Assembly: GCF_014651535.1 (NCBI RefSeq)
Contig: NZ_BMXB01000002.1
Location: 124,001 to 188,000, forward strand
Reading direction: 5' to 3'
DNA from: Salinimicrobium marinum
Lineage (GTDB): Bacteria; Bacteroidota; Bacteroidia; Flavobacteriales; Flavobacteriaceae
DNA length: 64,000 nucleotides
Part shown: in pieces, positions 47,063-55,855 of the stretch
How positions within the stretch are numbered: the first letter of the stretch is position 1
Layout: the number at the start of each line of letters is the position of its first letter
Notes under the pieces: model-generated
Databases searched by the model: none
What the model saw: only the letters and a program-made list of their open reading frames with translations
What the model was told of the DNA's origin: nothing
Position numbers and translations under genes: made by a program

Positions 47063-48082
47063 ATGAAGGAAAAAGTGCTGATTACCGGTGTAGCTGGATT
47101 TATAGGTTTTCATTTAGCAAAGAAGCTGATACAAAATGGCTATGAAGTAATCGGTCTGGATAATATAAATGACTATTATGATTCCGGATTAAAATATGAT
47201 AGGTTGGAAGTCTTGGGCATTTCGAAAGACAATGCTTTAACGCTTAATTGCATTGCGGAAAGTGGAACTTATAAAGATTTTAAGTTCATCCGAATGAATC
47301 TGGAAGATCGGAAAAACCTTCCGGAATTGTTTGCACGGGAAAAATTCAATATTGTATGTAACCTTGCGGCTCAGGCCGGAGTGCGTTATAGCCTTGAGAA
47401 TCCTGAAGTTTATGTGGATAGCAATGTGGTAGGTTTCTTGAACTTATTGGAGTGTTGTAGACACCATAAGATAAGAAGATTGGTTTATGCAAGTAGTTCC
47501 AGCGTGTATGGACAAAACAAAAAAGTCCCTTTCTCTACTGAAGATGATGTAGATCATCCAATAAGCCTTTATGCGGCTACAAAAAAAAGCAATGAATTGA
47601 TGGCTTATACATACAGCCATTTATATGGTTTCCAAACCATCGGCCTTCGTTTTTTTACCGTTTATGGTCCCTGGGGCAGACCAGATATGGCCATGTTCCT
47701 TTTTACAGATGCCATTAGCAAAGGGGAATCTATTAAAGTTTTTAATAACGGAGACTTAGAAAGGGATTTTACATATGTCGATGATATTGTTGATGGTATT
47801 ACTTCAGTGATAGAAAAGAAAATTATCAATAATGACGAAAAATATTCTCTCTTTAACATAGGTAACAGTAAACCGGTAAAACTTCTTGACTTTATTAATC
47901 AAATAGAAAAAGAACTTGGTAAAGAGGCAAAGAAAGAAATGCTGCCAATGCAACCGGGCGATGTGGAAAGGACCTGGGCCGATGTGAGTTCGCTGAAAGA
48001 AGAATTCAATTATAACCCTTCAACTTCCATAGAGGAAGGTGTGAGTAAATTTGTTGAGTGGTTTAAATCTTATTACAACTAA
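47063..48082 (+). CDS. UDP-glucuronate 4-epimerase (CapI/LspL type)
   Basis: The protein has 339 residues, an extended SDR. ITGVAGFIGFHLAKKLIQNG is the NAD loop, DNINDYYDSGLKYDRLE is the typical GAE/CapI segment, and ASSSSVYG with YAATKK carry the catalytic Ser, Tyr and Lys. It interconverts UDP-GlcA and UDP-GalA in the cytoplasm. Upstream ugd supplies the UDP-GlcA. It is 77 bases after the flippase gene and 13 bases before rfbB. Confidence 0.9.
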   Translation: MKEKVLITGVAGFIGFHLAKKLIQNGYEVIGLDNINDYYDSGLKYDRLEVLGISKDNALTLNCIAESGTYKDFKFIRMNLEDRKNLPELFAREKFNIVCNLAAQAGVRYSLENPEVYVDSNVVGFLNLLECCRHHKIRRLVYASSSSVYGQNKKVPFSTEDDVDHPISLYAATKKSNELMAYTYSHLYGFQTIGLRFFTVYGPWGRPDMAMFLFTDAISKGESIKVFNNGDLERDFTYVDDIVDGITSVIEKKIINNDEKYSLFNIGNSKPVKLLDFINQIEKELGKEAKKEMLPMQPGDVERTWADVSSLKEEFNYNPSTSIEEGVSKFVEWFKSYYN

Positions 48083-48095
48083 AAATTTAGAATTC

Positions 48096-49142
48096 ATGAA
48101 CGTTTTGATCACAGGTGGTGCGGGTTTTATTGGATCCCATGTTGTTCGGCTTTTCGTTAAAAAATATCCTGAATACAGGATATTCAATTTAGACACCCTT
48201 ACTTATGCGGGTAATCTGGAGAACCTCAAAGATATTGAAGATGAGGAGAACTATACTTTTCTGAAAGCAGACATCAACAATATTGGAGAAATACAAGACT
48301 TGTTTGACAAGTACAGGTTTGATAAAGTAATCCATTTAGCAGCCGAATCTCATGTGGACAGGTCAATATCCGATCCCTTATGTTTTGTGAAGACGAACGT
48401 AATTGGAACTATGAACCTTTTAAACGCAGCAAAAGAGACCTGGATAGACAATTTGGAGGACAAATTGTTCTATCATATCAGTACAGACGAAGTTTACGGT
48501 ACTTTAGGTGAAACTGGATTGTTTACAGAAACAACCTCCTACGATCCTAATTCCCCTTATTCTGCTTCAAAAGCAAGTTCAGATCATTTTGTGAGGGCTT
48601 ATGGAGAGACCTACGGTATGCCTTATATAATATCCAACTGTTCCAATAATTACGGACCTAATCAGTTTCCGGAGAAATTAATCCCATTGTTTATCAATAA
48701 TGTTGTAGATCAAAAACCCCTTCCCGTGTATGGCGATGGAAATTATACTAGGGACTGGCTTTATGTAGAAGACCATGCGCACGCAATAGACCTGGCTTTT
48801 CATAAAGGGAAAAAGAAATCTACTTATAATATTGGCGGGTTTAATGAATGGAAAAATCTTGATTTGGTAAAACTTTTGTGCTCTATCATGGATAAAAAAC
48901 TTGATCGAACTCCCGGTAGTTCTCAGGATTTGATCACTTATGTTAAAGATCGTCCAGGCCATGATAAACGATATGCTATAGATGCAAACAAGATTAAAAA
49001 TGAGCTTGGCTGGAAACCTTCGGTTACTTTCAAAGAAGGGCTCGAGAAGACGGTTGACTGGTATCTACAGAATCAGAAATGGTTGCAGCATGTAACCTCG
49101 GGAGAGTACCAGAAATATTATGCAAAACAATATGATAATTAA
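48096..49142 (+). CDS. rfbB: dTDP-glucose 4,6-dehydratase
   Basis: The protein has 348 residues from the ATG at 48096 ([20 protein letters not shown]), 13 bases after the stop of the epimerase gene; a longer frame from 48051 overlaps that gene and adds an unrelated tail. HLAAESHVDRSI, STDEVYGTLGETG and YSASKASSDH (Tyr-Lys) are family marks. It turns dTDP-glucose into dTDP-4-keto-6-deoxyglucose. Here the following genes use this for dTDP-Fuc4NAc; no rfbC or rfbD (rhamnose) was found, so the equivalent enterobacterial name is rffG. Confidence 0.94.
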   Translation: MNVLITGGAGFIGSHVVRLFVKKYPEYRIFNLDTLTYAGNLENLKDIEDEENYTFLKADINNIGEIQDLFDKYRFDKVIHLAAESHVDRSISDPLCFVKTNVIGTMNLLNAAKETWIDNLEDKLFYHISTDEVYGTLGETGLFTETTSYDPNSPYSASKASSDHFVRAYGETYGMPYIISNCSNNYGPNQFPEKLIPLFINNVVDQKPLPVYGDGNYTRDWLYVEDHAHAIDLAFHKGKKKSTYNIGGFNEWKNLDLVKLLCSIMDKKLDRTPGSSQDLITYVKDRPGHDKRYAIDANKIKNELGWKPSVTFKEGLEKTVDWYLQNQKWLQHVTSGEYQKYYAKQYDN

Positions 49143-49162
49143 TTCGTATTAAACCAATTTTT

Positions 49163-50023
49163 ATGAAAGGAATTATATTAGCAGGAGGTTCAGGATCTAG
49201 ATTATATCCCATTACCATTTCTGTAAGCAAACAGCTATTACCGGTTTATGATAAACCCATGATCTACTATCCATTATCTGTTTTGATGTTGGCAGGAATA
49301 AGAGAGATTTTATTCATAACTACTCCACAAGACCAGAAAGCTTTCCAAAAATTGTTGGGAAATGGAGCTGATTTGGGCTGTAATTTTGAATACGCTATTC
49401 AGGATGAGCCAAAAGGATTGGCTGAAGCTTTTACTATTGGAGAGGAATTTATTGGCAAGGAAAAAGTAGCTTTAATTCTGGGAGATAACATCTTTTACGG
49501 AAATGGTTTTGGAAATTTATTAAGAAGTAAAGTGGATGTTGATGGAGCATCTATTTTTGCATATCCTGTAAAAGACCCCGAACGTTATGGAGTAGTAGAA
49601 TTTGATGATAACAAAAAAGTAAAAAGTATCGAAGAAAAACCCAAAGTACCAAAGTCGAAGTATGCCATTCCCGGATTATATTTTTATGACAATAAAGTGG
49701 TGGAGTATGCCAAACAGGTAAAACCCTCAGCTCGTGGTGAAAAAGAAATATCTACCATTAACCAAATGTACATGGAGGCGGGGAAATTGGAAGTTGGGGT
49801 AATGACACGGGGAATGAGTTGGTTTGATACCGGGACAGTAGAATCCCTTGATGATGCTACTGAATTCATACGTGTACTGCAGAACAGACAAAGTACATTA
49901 ATAGGATGTATTGAAGAAGTCGCCCTCATCCATAAATTTATAGGGAAAGATAAACTAGAAAGTGCCATAGATAAGTATGAGAAGAGTAAGTATGGGGATT
50001 ATTTAAGGAACCTTCTGGCATAA
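49163..50023 (+). CDS. rfbA: Glucose-1-phosphate thymidylyltransferase
   Basis: The protein has 286 residues. MKGIILAGGSGSRLYPITIS is the nucleotidyl-transfer loop (with SVSKQLLPVYDKPMIYYPLS), and ALILGDNIFYG and TRGMSWFDTGTVESL are also conserved. It makes dTDP-glucose from glucose-1-phosphate and dTTP. It lies 20 bases after rfbB. It is the entry enzyme for the dTDP-Fuc4NAc branch (rffH in the enterobacterial naming). The 176 bases following it contain no recognisable gene. Confidence 0.95.
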   Translation: MKGIILAGGSGSRLYPITISVSKQLLPVYDKPMIYYPLSVLMLAGIREILFITTPQDQKAFQKLLGNGADLGCNFEYAIQDEPKGLAEAFTIGEEFIGKEKVALILGDNIFYGNGFGNLLRSKVDVDGASIFAYPVKDPERYGVVEFDDNKKVKSIEEKPKVPKSKYAIPGLYFYDNKVVEYAKQVKPSARGEKEISTINQMYMEAGKLEVGVMTRGMSWFDTGTVESLDDATEFIRVLQNRQSTLIGCIEEVALIHKFIGKDKLESAIDKYEKSKYGDYLRNLLA

Positions 50024-50199
50024 AAAAGAAGAATTGAATTTTGTAGGAGGAAACTGTAAAAGCAAAGGAAGTTGTGAAAAAGACCGACAGTTCATACTTT
50101 CTATCACTGATATTACAGTCACCAAAGGTTTTTTCATGTTTAAGAAACGACTGAAAGGATCAAAAGAGAAATAAAGAGCAATTTAATTTATCTAAAATA

Positions 50200-50877
50200 A
50201 TGATAGAAAAGGCTGAATGGGATTCAAATTTTTTTGGTTTTTCAGTAGGGCAAATTAACTATAGACCGGAAGATAACCTTCAGGAGGTGCTTTCTTATTC
50301 TAAAGATTTTAAACTAATTTATATTTTTTCTGATCTTGAATTAAGGATACCTGGTCTGACTTTAGTAGACCAAAAAACCACATATAGCAAAGCCTTGGCA
50401 CCAATAGAAGGAAATGAAGAAGTCAAATCCTTCGATTCCCGTTTACATTCCTATGACCAGTTGTTATCTCTGGCCTACCTTAGCGGTATATATTCAAGAT
50501 TTAGAAGAGATCCAAGGATTTCACTTTCTCATTTTCAGAATTTATATAAAACTTGGTTGGATAATAGTATTAATAAAGATATAGCTTTTGAAACACTAGT
50601 GACAGTAGCTGAAGGAGATATAAGTGGTTTTGTCACTTTGGGGAATAAAGATAATGTCCGATCTCAAATTGGCTTAATCGCAGTGAATGAAAAACATCAG
50701 GGTAAGCATCTTGCGTCAAAATTAATTACCGAGTGTGAAAACAACAGTTTTAATAAGGGTTTCAGCTCAATTGAAGTGGTCACACAGCTCGAAAATAAAG
50801 CTGCATGTAAGCTATATGAGAAAAAAGGATTTACTAAAAAAAGTGTACAGTTAATATATCATGTATGGAACGAATAA
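50200..50877 (+). CDS. wecD: dTDP-4-amino-4,6-dideoxygalactose N-acetyltransferase, WecD-like
   Basis: The protein has 225 residues. MIEKAEWDSNFFGFSVGQIN resembles the WecD N-terminus. The C-terminal half is a GNAT acetyltransferase: IGLIAVNEKHQGKHLASKLI is the acetyl-CoA binding stretch and NKAACKLYEKKGF the late motif. It would acetylate the 4-amino sugar made by the next gene. The stop lies within the start of wecE (13-base overlap), indicating coupled translation. Assignment rests on the neighbouring genes as well as sequence. Confidence 0.8.
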   Translation: MIEKAEWDSNFFGFSVGQINYRPEDNLQEVLSYSKDFKLIYIFSDLELRIPGLTLVDQKTTYSKALAPIEGNEEVKSFDSRLHSYDQLLSLAYLSGIYSRFRRDPRISLSHFQNLYKTWLDNSINKDIAFETLVTVAEGDISGFVTLGNKDNVRSQIGLIAVNEKHQGKHLASKLITECENNSFNKGFSSIEVVTQLENKAACKLYEKKGFTKKSVQLIYHVWNE

Positions 50878-52007
50878 TACCTTTTAACCGGCCTTATCTT
50901 ACAGGTAAAGAAGCACATTACGTGTATGATGCTGTTTATACCGGTAAATTATCTGGAAATGGAAAATATACGCATTTATGCCAGGATTTTTTTAAAGAAA
51001 AGTATGGTTTTGGTAAATGTTTGCTCACAACCTCCTGTACAGATGCTCTGGAAATGGCAGCCCTTTTGCTCAATATAAAATCTGGAGATGAAGTTATATT
51101 GCCTTCCTATACGTTTGTAAGTACTGCAAATGCATTTGTGCTAAGGGGGGCAAAATTGGTTTTTGTTGATAGTAGAGAAGATCATCCCGGAATGGATGAA
51201 AACAAAATTGAAGAGCTGATAACGGAGAAAACAAGAGCTATTGTTCCTGTTCATTATGCAGGTGTAGCATGTGATATGGATAAAATCATGGCATTAGCAG
51301 AGAAGTATGGACTATACGTAGTAGAAGATGCGGCTCAGGCAATAGATAGTTACTATACGGGCAAGGACGGAGTAAAGAAAGCGTTAGGATCTATTGGTCA
51401 TCTTGCAGCATTTTCTTTTCATGAAACGAAGAATATTATTTCAGGAGAGGGTGGAATGTTGGCCATTAATGATCCTGACTTCATGGATCGTGCTGAAATC
51501 CTTTGGGAGAAAGGCACCAACAGATCGGCCTTCTTTAGGGGAGAGGTCGATAAATATGGATGGGTGGATGTTGGCAGCTCTTTCCTTCCTTCGGAAATAA
51601 TAGCTGCTTTTTTATGGGCTCAATTGGAAAACCTGGAGGAGATTCAAAAAAAAAGAATAGAACACTGGAACCAGTACTTTGAAGGTTTGAATGACTGGAT
51701 ACGGGAACAGGGAATGAATTTACCATACATTCCCAGTTATGCGACCAACAATGCTCATATGTTTTATATAGTTTGCGAAAGTGGAGCTCAAAGAGATTTT
51801 ATTATTAAAAAACTGAAAAAGAGAAAAATTCACTCTGTTTTTCATTATTTGAGTTTACATAAAAGTCCTTTCTATAAAGGCATTCATGGCTCTCGGGAAT
51901 TAATTCATTCAGATACTTATTCTGATCATTTAATCAGGTTGCCACTTTTCTTTCAATTGACGAAAGATGATATTGAATATATCTTAAAGGTCCTGAAAAG
52001 CAAATAG
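50865..52007 (+). CDS. wecE: dTDP-4-amino-4,6-dideoxygalactose transaminase
   Basis: The protein has 380 residues, a DegT/DnrJ/EryC1-type PLP aminotransferase. The start IPFNRPYLTGKEAHYVYDAV and SYTFVSTANAFVLRGAKLVF match WecE/RffA. The PLP lysine is Lys-189 in FHETKNIISGEGG. It transfers an amino group from glutamate to dTDP-4-keto-6-deoxyglucose to give the galacto-configured amine. Together with the flanking genes it forms the complete route known from enterobacterial common antigen. Confidence 0.92.
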   Translation: MERIIPFNRPYLTGKEAHYVYDAVYTGKLSGNGKYTHLCQDFFKEKYGFGKCLLTTSCTDALEMAALLLNIKSGDEVILPSYTFVSTANAFVLRGAKLVFVDSREDHPGMDENKIEELITEKTRAIVPVHYAGVACDMDKIMALAEKYGLYVVEDAAQAIDSYYTGKDGVKKALGSIGHLAAFSFHETKNIISGEGGMLAINDPDFMDRAEILWEKGTNRSAFFRGEVDKYGWVDVGSSFLPSEIIAAFLWAQLENLEEIQKKRIEHWNQYFEGLNDWIREQGMNLPYIPSYATNNAHMFYIVCESGAQRDFIIKKLKKRKIHSVFHYLSLHKSPFYKGIHGSRELIHSDTYSDHLIRLPLFFQLTKDDIEYILKVLKSK

Positions 52008-52022
52008 AAATTGCTAGAATAA

Positions 52023-53201
52023 ATGAAAAAACTAATACATATTTCAACTGATGAGAAGTTTATTAACAGCGCTTATTGGCAGTTCAACAAATGTTTTCCA
52101 AACAACAATGTTTTTTACCTTCTAGTAGATGATGTTGCTAAGAAAATAGAATATGTAAATATTAATGATGATTTTATTTTAGTAGATAAAAGAGCCTCAA
52201 CATTTAAAAATATAATTCAGGAATTTAAGGGCGACGAACTTATAATCTTTCATGGTTTAAGTTATTTTGCCAGTCTTGCTGCAAATGTTATTCCCGCAAA
52301 ATATAAAAAAATATGGATTGTCTTCGGAAAGGAAGTGTATAGCAATTCATTAATATTTGATCCATCTGATTTACATGGTCCACTCACTTTTAAAAAATTT
52401 ATTGAGAAAGATCGAAGCAAAAATTATGAGACTTCCATTAGGAGGCTTCCGGGAAAACTCTATAGAAGAATAATGGGCCAAGTACTAGGAAAAAACGAAG
52501 TTATTTTAAAGGCTATTCGAGGCATGAATTATTGTGGAATATTATACAAGGAGGAGCTGAATCTTATAGAAAAAACAACAAAAGCTAAATTGAGGCATCT
52601 GAAATTTTCTTACTACCCGATTGAAGCAATGCTAAAGGATCCGGTTTTAAGAATAGAATCAAATAATATTCTAATAGGTAATTCTGCTTCTTATACAAAT
52701 AACCACCTTGAAGTTTTAAAAATTTTGAGCACCTTCTCATTAGATAGACAAAAAATAATAGCTCCCTTAAGTTACGGGAACAGATCCTATGCCATGGAAA
52801 TTACAAAAAAGGGCAAAGAATTGTTTGGTAACCAATTTGATTCCTTAATGGATTTCATGCCTTTGCATGAGTATAATCATTACATATCTCAGTGCGGGAT
52901 AGTAATTATGAACCATTATAGACAGCAAGCTGTAGGAAACGTTTTAACAATGTTATGGATGGGAGCTAAAGTTTTTTTAAACGAAGAGAATACTCTATAC
53001 GCATATTTGAAAAGTTTAGGTATAAAAATTTTCTCTATTTCCATGGATTTAAAACCAGACAATCCTGGTTGCCTGGATCTTTTGCCGCCTTCCGAGCAAA
53101 ATAGAAATAGAGAGTTATTAAAGAAGGAAATTAGTCAGGAAGTTTTACTAAAAGATTTAAAATGTCAGATTGAAAAGATCATGAAAGACATTTATAGATA
53201 A
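52023..53201 (+). CDS. GT56-like dTDP-Fuc4NAc transferase (WecF/RffT-like)
   Basis: The protein has 392 residues. The central and C-terminal parts match the WecF family: ILIGNSASYTNNHLEVLKIL, IIAPLSYGNRSYAMEITKKG, DFMPLHEYNHYISQCGIVIM and QQAVGNVLTMLWMGAKVFL. WecF adds Fuc4NAc to a lipid-linked acceptor at the inner membrane. Here it directly follows all four genes needed to make dTDP-Fuc4NAc, which supports the donor. The acceptor is unknown and probably differs from the enterobacterial one. The N-terminus is diverged. Confidence 0.75.
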   Translation: MKKLIHISTDEKFINSAYWQFNKCFPNNNVFYLLVDDVAKKIEYVNINDDFILVDKRASTFKNIIQEFKGDELIIFHGLSYFASLAANVIPAKYKKIWIVFGKEVYSNSLIFDPSDLHGPLTFKKFIEKDRSKNYETSIRRLPGKLYRRIMGQVLGKNEVILKAIRGMNYCGILYKEELNLIEKTTKAKLRHLKFSYYPIEAMLKDPVLRIESNNILIGNSASYTNNHLEVLKILSTFSLDRQKIIAPLSYGNRSYAMEITKKGKELFGNQFDSLMDFMPLHEYNHYISQCGIVIMNHYRQQAVGNVLTMLWMGAKVFLNEENTLYAYLKSLGIKIFSISMDLKPDNPGCLDLLPPSEQNRNRELLKKEISQEVLLKDLKCQIEKIMKDIYR

Positions 53202-53221
53202 TCTGACCTTCTCAACTAGAA

Positions 53222-53760
53222 ACGTATTTATATTTTCTTCCAACGTGCACCTAATTCCAAGAAGTAGATTATCTGAGACAATGGCTTTGGGAACACCTCC
53301 GTAGAATTGCAATGCATTGGCGCAGCATTCACGTCCTCTCGTTTCTGGCTCTTACAAGCTTCCACATAGGTGTAATGGCTATTGGGTAGGATAGCAACAA
53401 AGACTTCCACCGCAATGACTTCTCAGGAACTTCGATCCACAATATGAAGTTTTTTGCCTGCAAAATCAATGAAAAGATCATGGCCAGGGTCATGATCGAG
53501 CTTCATAGAGCCTTTTACTTTAGCATATTTACGGTGGTAATGTTCCATAAATTACTTGTATTCATAAGAATCCTTCACCAGCTGCACATTTTCCTGTTAT
53601 GATAGAGGAAGGTAAACCTTTGGTGATCTTTGGCCTTATTCATATGCTCAAAGTAGCGGGTCAGCTGGTCAAAACGCTGATTATCAATAGTGGTGTGAGA
53701 AGTGGTGAACTTAATGTAAGAATAAAGAGAGGCCATAAATTCTTTATTCTTACAATAATT
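53222..53760 (-). pseudogene. Decayed IS21-family transposase (istA) remnant
   Basis: Read on the minus strand, fragments of IstA appear in different frames: HTTIDNQRFDQLTRYFEHMN, EHYHRKYAKVKGSMKLDHD, FIDFAGKKLHIVDRSS followed by a stop, EVIAVEVFVAILPNSHYTYV, then ALQFYGGVPKAIVSDNL in a shifted frame. FIDFAGKK and VPKAIVSDNL are catalytic-core segments of the family. No intact reading frame, no istB and no terminal repeats were identified. It separates the wecF-like gene from the convergent amidotransferase gene. Confidence 0.8.
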
Positions 53761-53794
53761 AGGATTAGTAAAGATTAAAATAATTATCAAAAAA

Positions 53795-55525
53795 TTAGAA
53801 GAACAACTTTATAGCTGAAAGCAAAGTCAGGACCTGATTTTTTTCGATAGCGGTTCCTTCGGTGTAGAGTTCTGTTATCTCCTGTTTCATTTTTTTATTC
53901 TTATCTAATAGATGTATGGTTTGGTTAAAATACTGATCCTGAAATTCTTTAATATCGTTATTTGTTTCATACCAGTAATCCAGAGGGTTCATTTGTTCTT
54001 TGGATTTTTTCTTTTTCTTTTTCTGCTTTTTTATACCCGTCTTATGTAAAAATAAAGGTAGAAAAGATTTTAGGGGTATCTTTTTTCCTCCTATAGGAAT
54101 AATTATAGGTTTTACTTCTTTTGTACTAACAGGTTTTTTAGTGGTTTCCCAGACATATTTTGCAGCTTCAGGGTATTTAGTAGTAACCCATTTAATATAT
54201 AGTTGATGCTTTTTTCTCCGCTCTATAGGAATCGAGAGACAATATTCAAAAAAATCAATATCATAAAAAGGAGACATAGTTTCGGTATTATCTTGGTATA
54301 TTAATAAACCATTGTTCGCTCCGTTTAAACCTCTTCTGTAAATCAGAATTCCTTCTTTTTCTTCTATATTATTTGCTACAGGAGAAGGCCTTTCAATCTT
54401 ATCTAAAAATTTCTTCGAATAAGCTTTTACGCCACTAATTTCAAGGTTATTAAAATCCTTTATAAAACTGCTAATTACTATATCTCCAATTTGGCCTGAG
54501 TGCACTAGCCCTAAGTTACTTAGGTTTAACAACTTAAACATGCTGTTTCCATGAGCTAAGGTGTAATACAATACATTTCCTCCTGAAATCCTATTAATTT
54601 CATCAAGATCTTTGAGAAAGATACCGTTATCCAGTGCTTTAAAAATCCATTCATGTTTTAAATCAGCGGCTATTTTTTTAGGAATGGTTTCGTCCAAATA
54701 ATTGCTTTGAGAAAATGTGAAATTAATTTGATCCTTATAACCCATTTGATGAGCAACCCAGGACGTCATCCTGGAGTCTAATCCCCCACTCAATGCTACA
54801 AGATGGCTATGACCATATTCCAGATCTTTATCAAACTGTAATTTAATGGCAGCCTTAAATTTTTGATCTATACCATCTATGAGTTCCGAGGTGCTTCGAT
54901 TATCTTCTTTAGGTGCTAAGGGTAATGTATAATATTTTTCAATGTCGATTTTATTATTTTGAACTCTGACAAAAGAACCGGGCTCAAGTTTTTTTATTTC
55001 CGTACAGAGCGTATGGTTATCCAACATATATCCGTAACTCAACAACATATACGTTGCCTGTTGGTCCAGATGGTATTCTATAGAACATCCTTTAAACAAG
55101 GAATAAAGATCTCTAATTTCACTAGAAATATAAATTTTATCATCTTGAAGAAAATAGTATAAATGTTTAGATCCTAAATGATCATTGAAAATAATCCATT
55201 TCTCCTCTTTTTTTTCATAAATAGCTCCAGTAAAACTACCCCGGAAATTATTGAAGAAGGTTTCTCCATGCGCTTTATACAACCGAATTACCGCTTTTTC
55301 CCAATTTTCTCCTTCTTGGACCAGAAAATTCTTGTTGAGCACAACTCCATCAAGAATTATAATATAGTGCTCATCGTCGTAGAATATTTTATCATTTATA
55401 AATTTTTTTAAAGTAAATCTGTTGATTGCATATTCAGATCTTGAGATACTTTCATAAAAGATATGATCCAACTTTTCTTTTTCTGGAAAACGATATACTC
55501 CTGTAGATAGGTTAAAACCTGGCAT
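53795..55525 (-). CDS. Asparagine synthase-like amidotransferase lacking the glutaminase cysteine
   Basis: The protein has 576 residues. The N-terminal 200 residues have the class II glutamine amidotransferase fold (LDGVVLNKNFLVQ, GSFTGAIYEKKEEKWIIFND, HLYYF), but the essential Cys at position 2 is absent (MPGFNLS). Residues 210-576 are the asparagine synthase domain, with the ATP loop SGGLDS at 246-251 and SQSNYLDETIP. Relatives in O-antigen loci amidate uronic acids. Without the glutaminase cysteine it may use ammonia from elsewhere or activate another acceptor. It reads against the rest of the locus. A long basic loop (KKQKKKKKK) is present near residue 500. Confidence 0.8.
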   Translation of the reverse strand: MPGFNLSTGVYRFPEKEKLDHIFYESISRSEYAINRFTLKKFINDKIFYDDEHYIIILDGVVLNKNFLVQEGENWEKAVIRLYKAHGETFFNNFRGSFTGAIYEKKEEKWIIFNDHLGSKHLYYFLQDDKIYISSEIRDLYSLFKGCSIEYHLDQQATYMLLSYGYMLDNHTLCTEIKKLEPGSFVRVQNNKIDIEKYYTLPLAPKEDNRSTSELIDGIDQKFKAAIKLQFDKDLEYGHSHLVALSGGLDSRMTSWVAHQMGYKDQINFTFSQSNYLDETIPKKIAADLKHEWIFKALDNGIFLKDLDEINRISGGNVLYYTLAHGNSMFKLLNLSNLGLVHSGQIGDIVISSFIKDFNNLEISGVKAYSKKFLDKIERPSPVANNIEEKEGILIYRRGLNGANNGLLIYQDNTETMSPFYDIDFFEYCLSIPIERRKKHQLYIKWVTTKYPEAAKYVWETTKKPVSTKEVKPIIIPIGGKKIPLKSFLPLFLHKTGIKKQKKKKKKSKEQMNPLDYWYETNNDIKEFQDQYFNQTIHLLDKNKKMKQEITELYTEGTAIEKNQVLTLLSAIKLFF

Positions 55526-55855
55526 GTGTGGTGTTTTGTTGTTTATTTAATCTATTTTTAATCGGTGTTTAAAAGCCTAGCAACAACGCTGAAGGGTTCT
55601 GTAAGAACAGAAAATATTGACTAATATCAAAATATTTTCGCAGTTATCATATCATTGCATTTGTGTTTGTTATCGTTTTAAGATTATCTTAACTTTCAAA
55701 AAGCTATTTTTGATGTTGTCTTTATAAGAGTTAAAATTACTTTAATAAAGTATCTTTCTGAATTCAGTTGTTAATGAAGTTTAATACCTTTAATTTTATT
55801 AGTTTTCTTCGAGGGCTAAACCAGTATTAACTTCTTTCTAAAAAGAATTTTTTTT
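55526..55855. other. Intergenic gap between divergent amidotransferase and glycosyltransferase genes
   Basis: AT-rich, with no gene seen. A small inverted repeat TTCTGT/ACAGAA (55597-55602 with 55607-55612) lies in it. No complete TTG/TAnnTTTG promoter was found. Confidence 0.45.

Noticed and set aside
48051-48095. Upstream extension of rfbB from an earlier ATG
   Set aside because: The extra residues overlap the previous gene and precede the canonical MNVLITGGAG start.
50024-50199. Possible gene remnant between rfbA and wecD
   Set aside because: Translations in all frames showed nothing similar to known glycan or transposase proteins.
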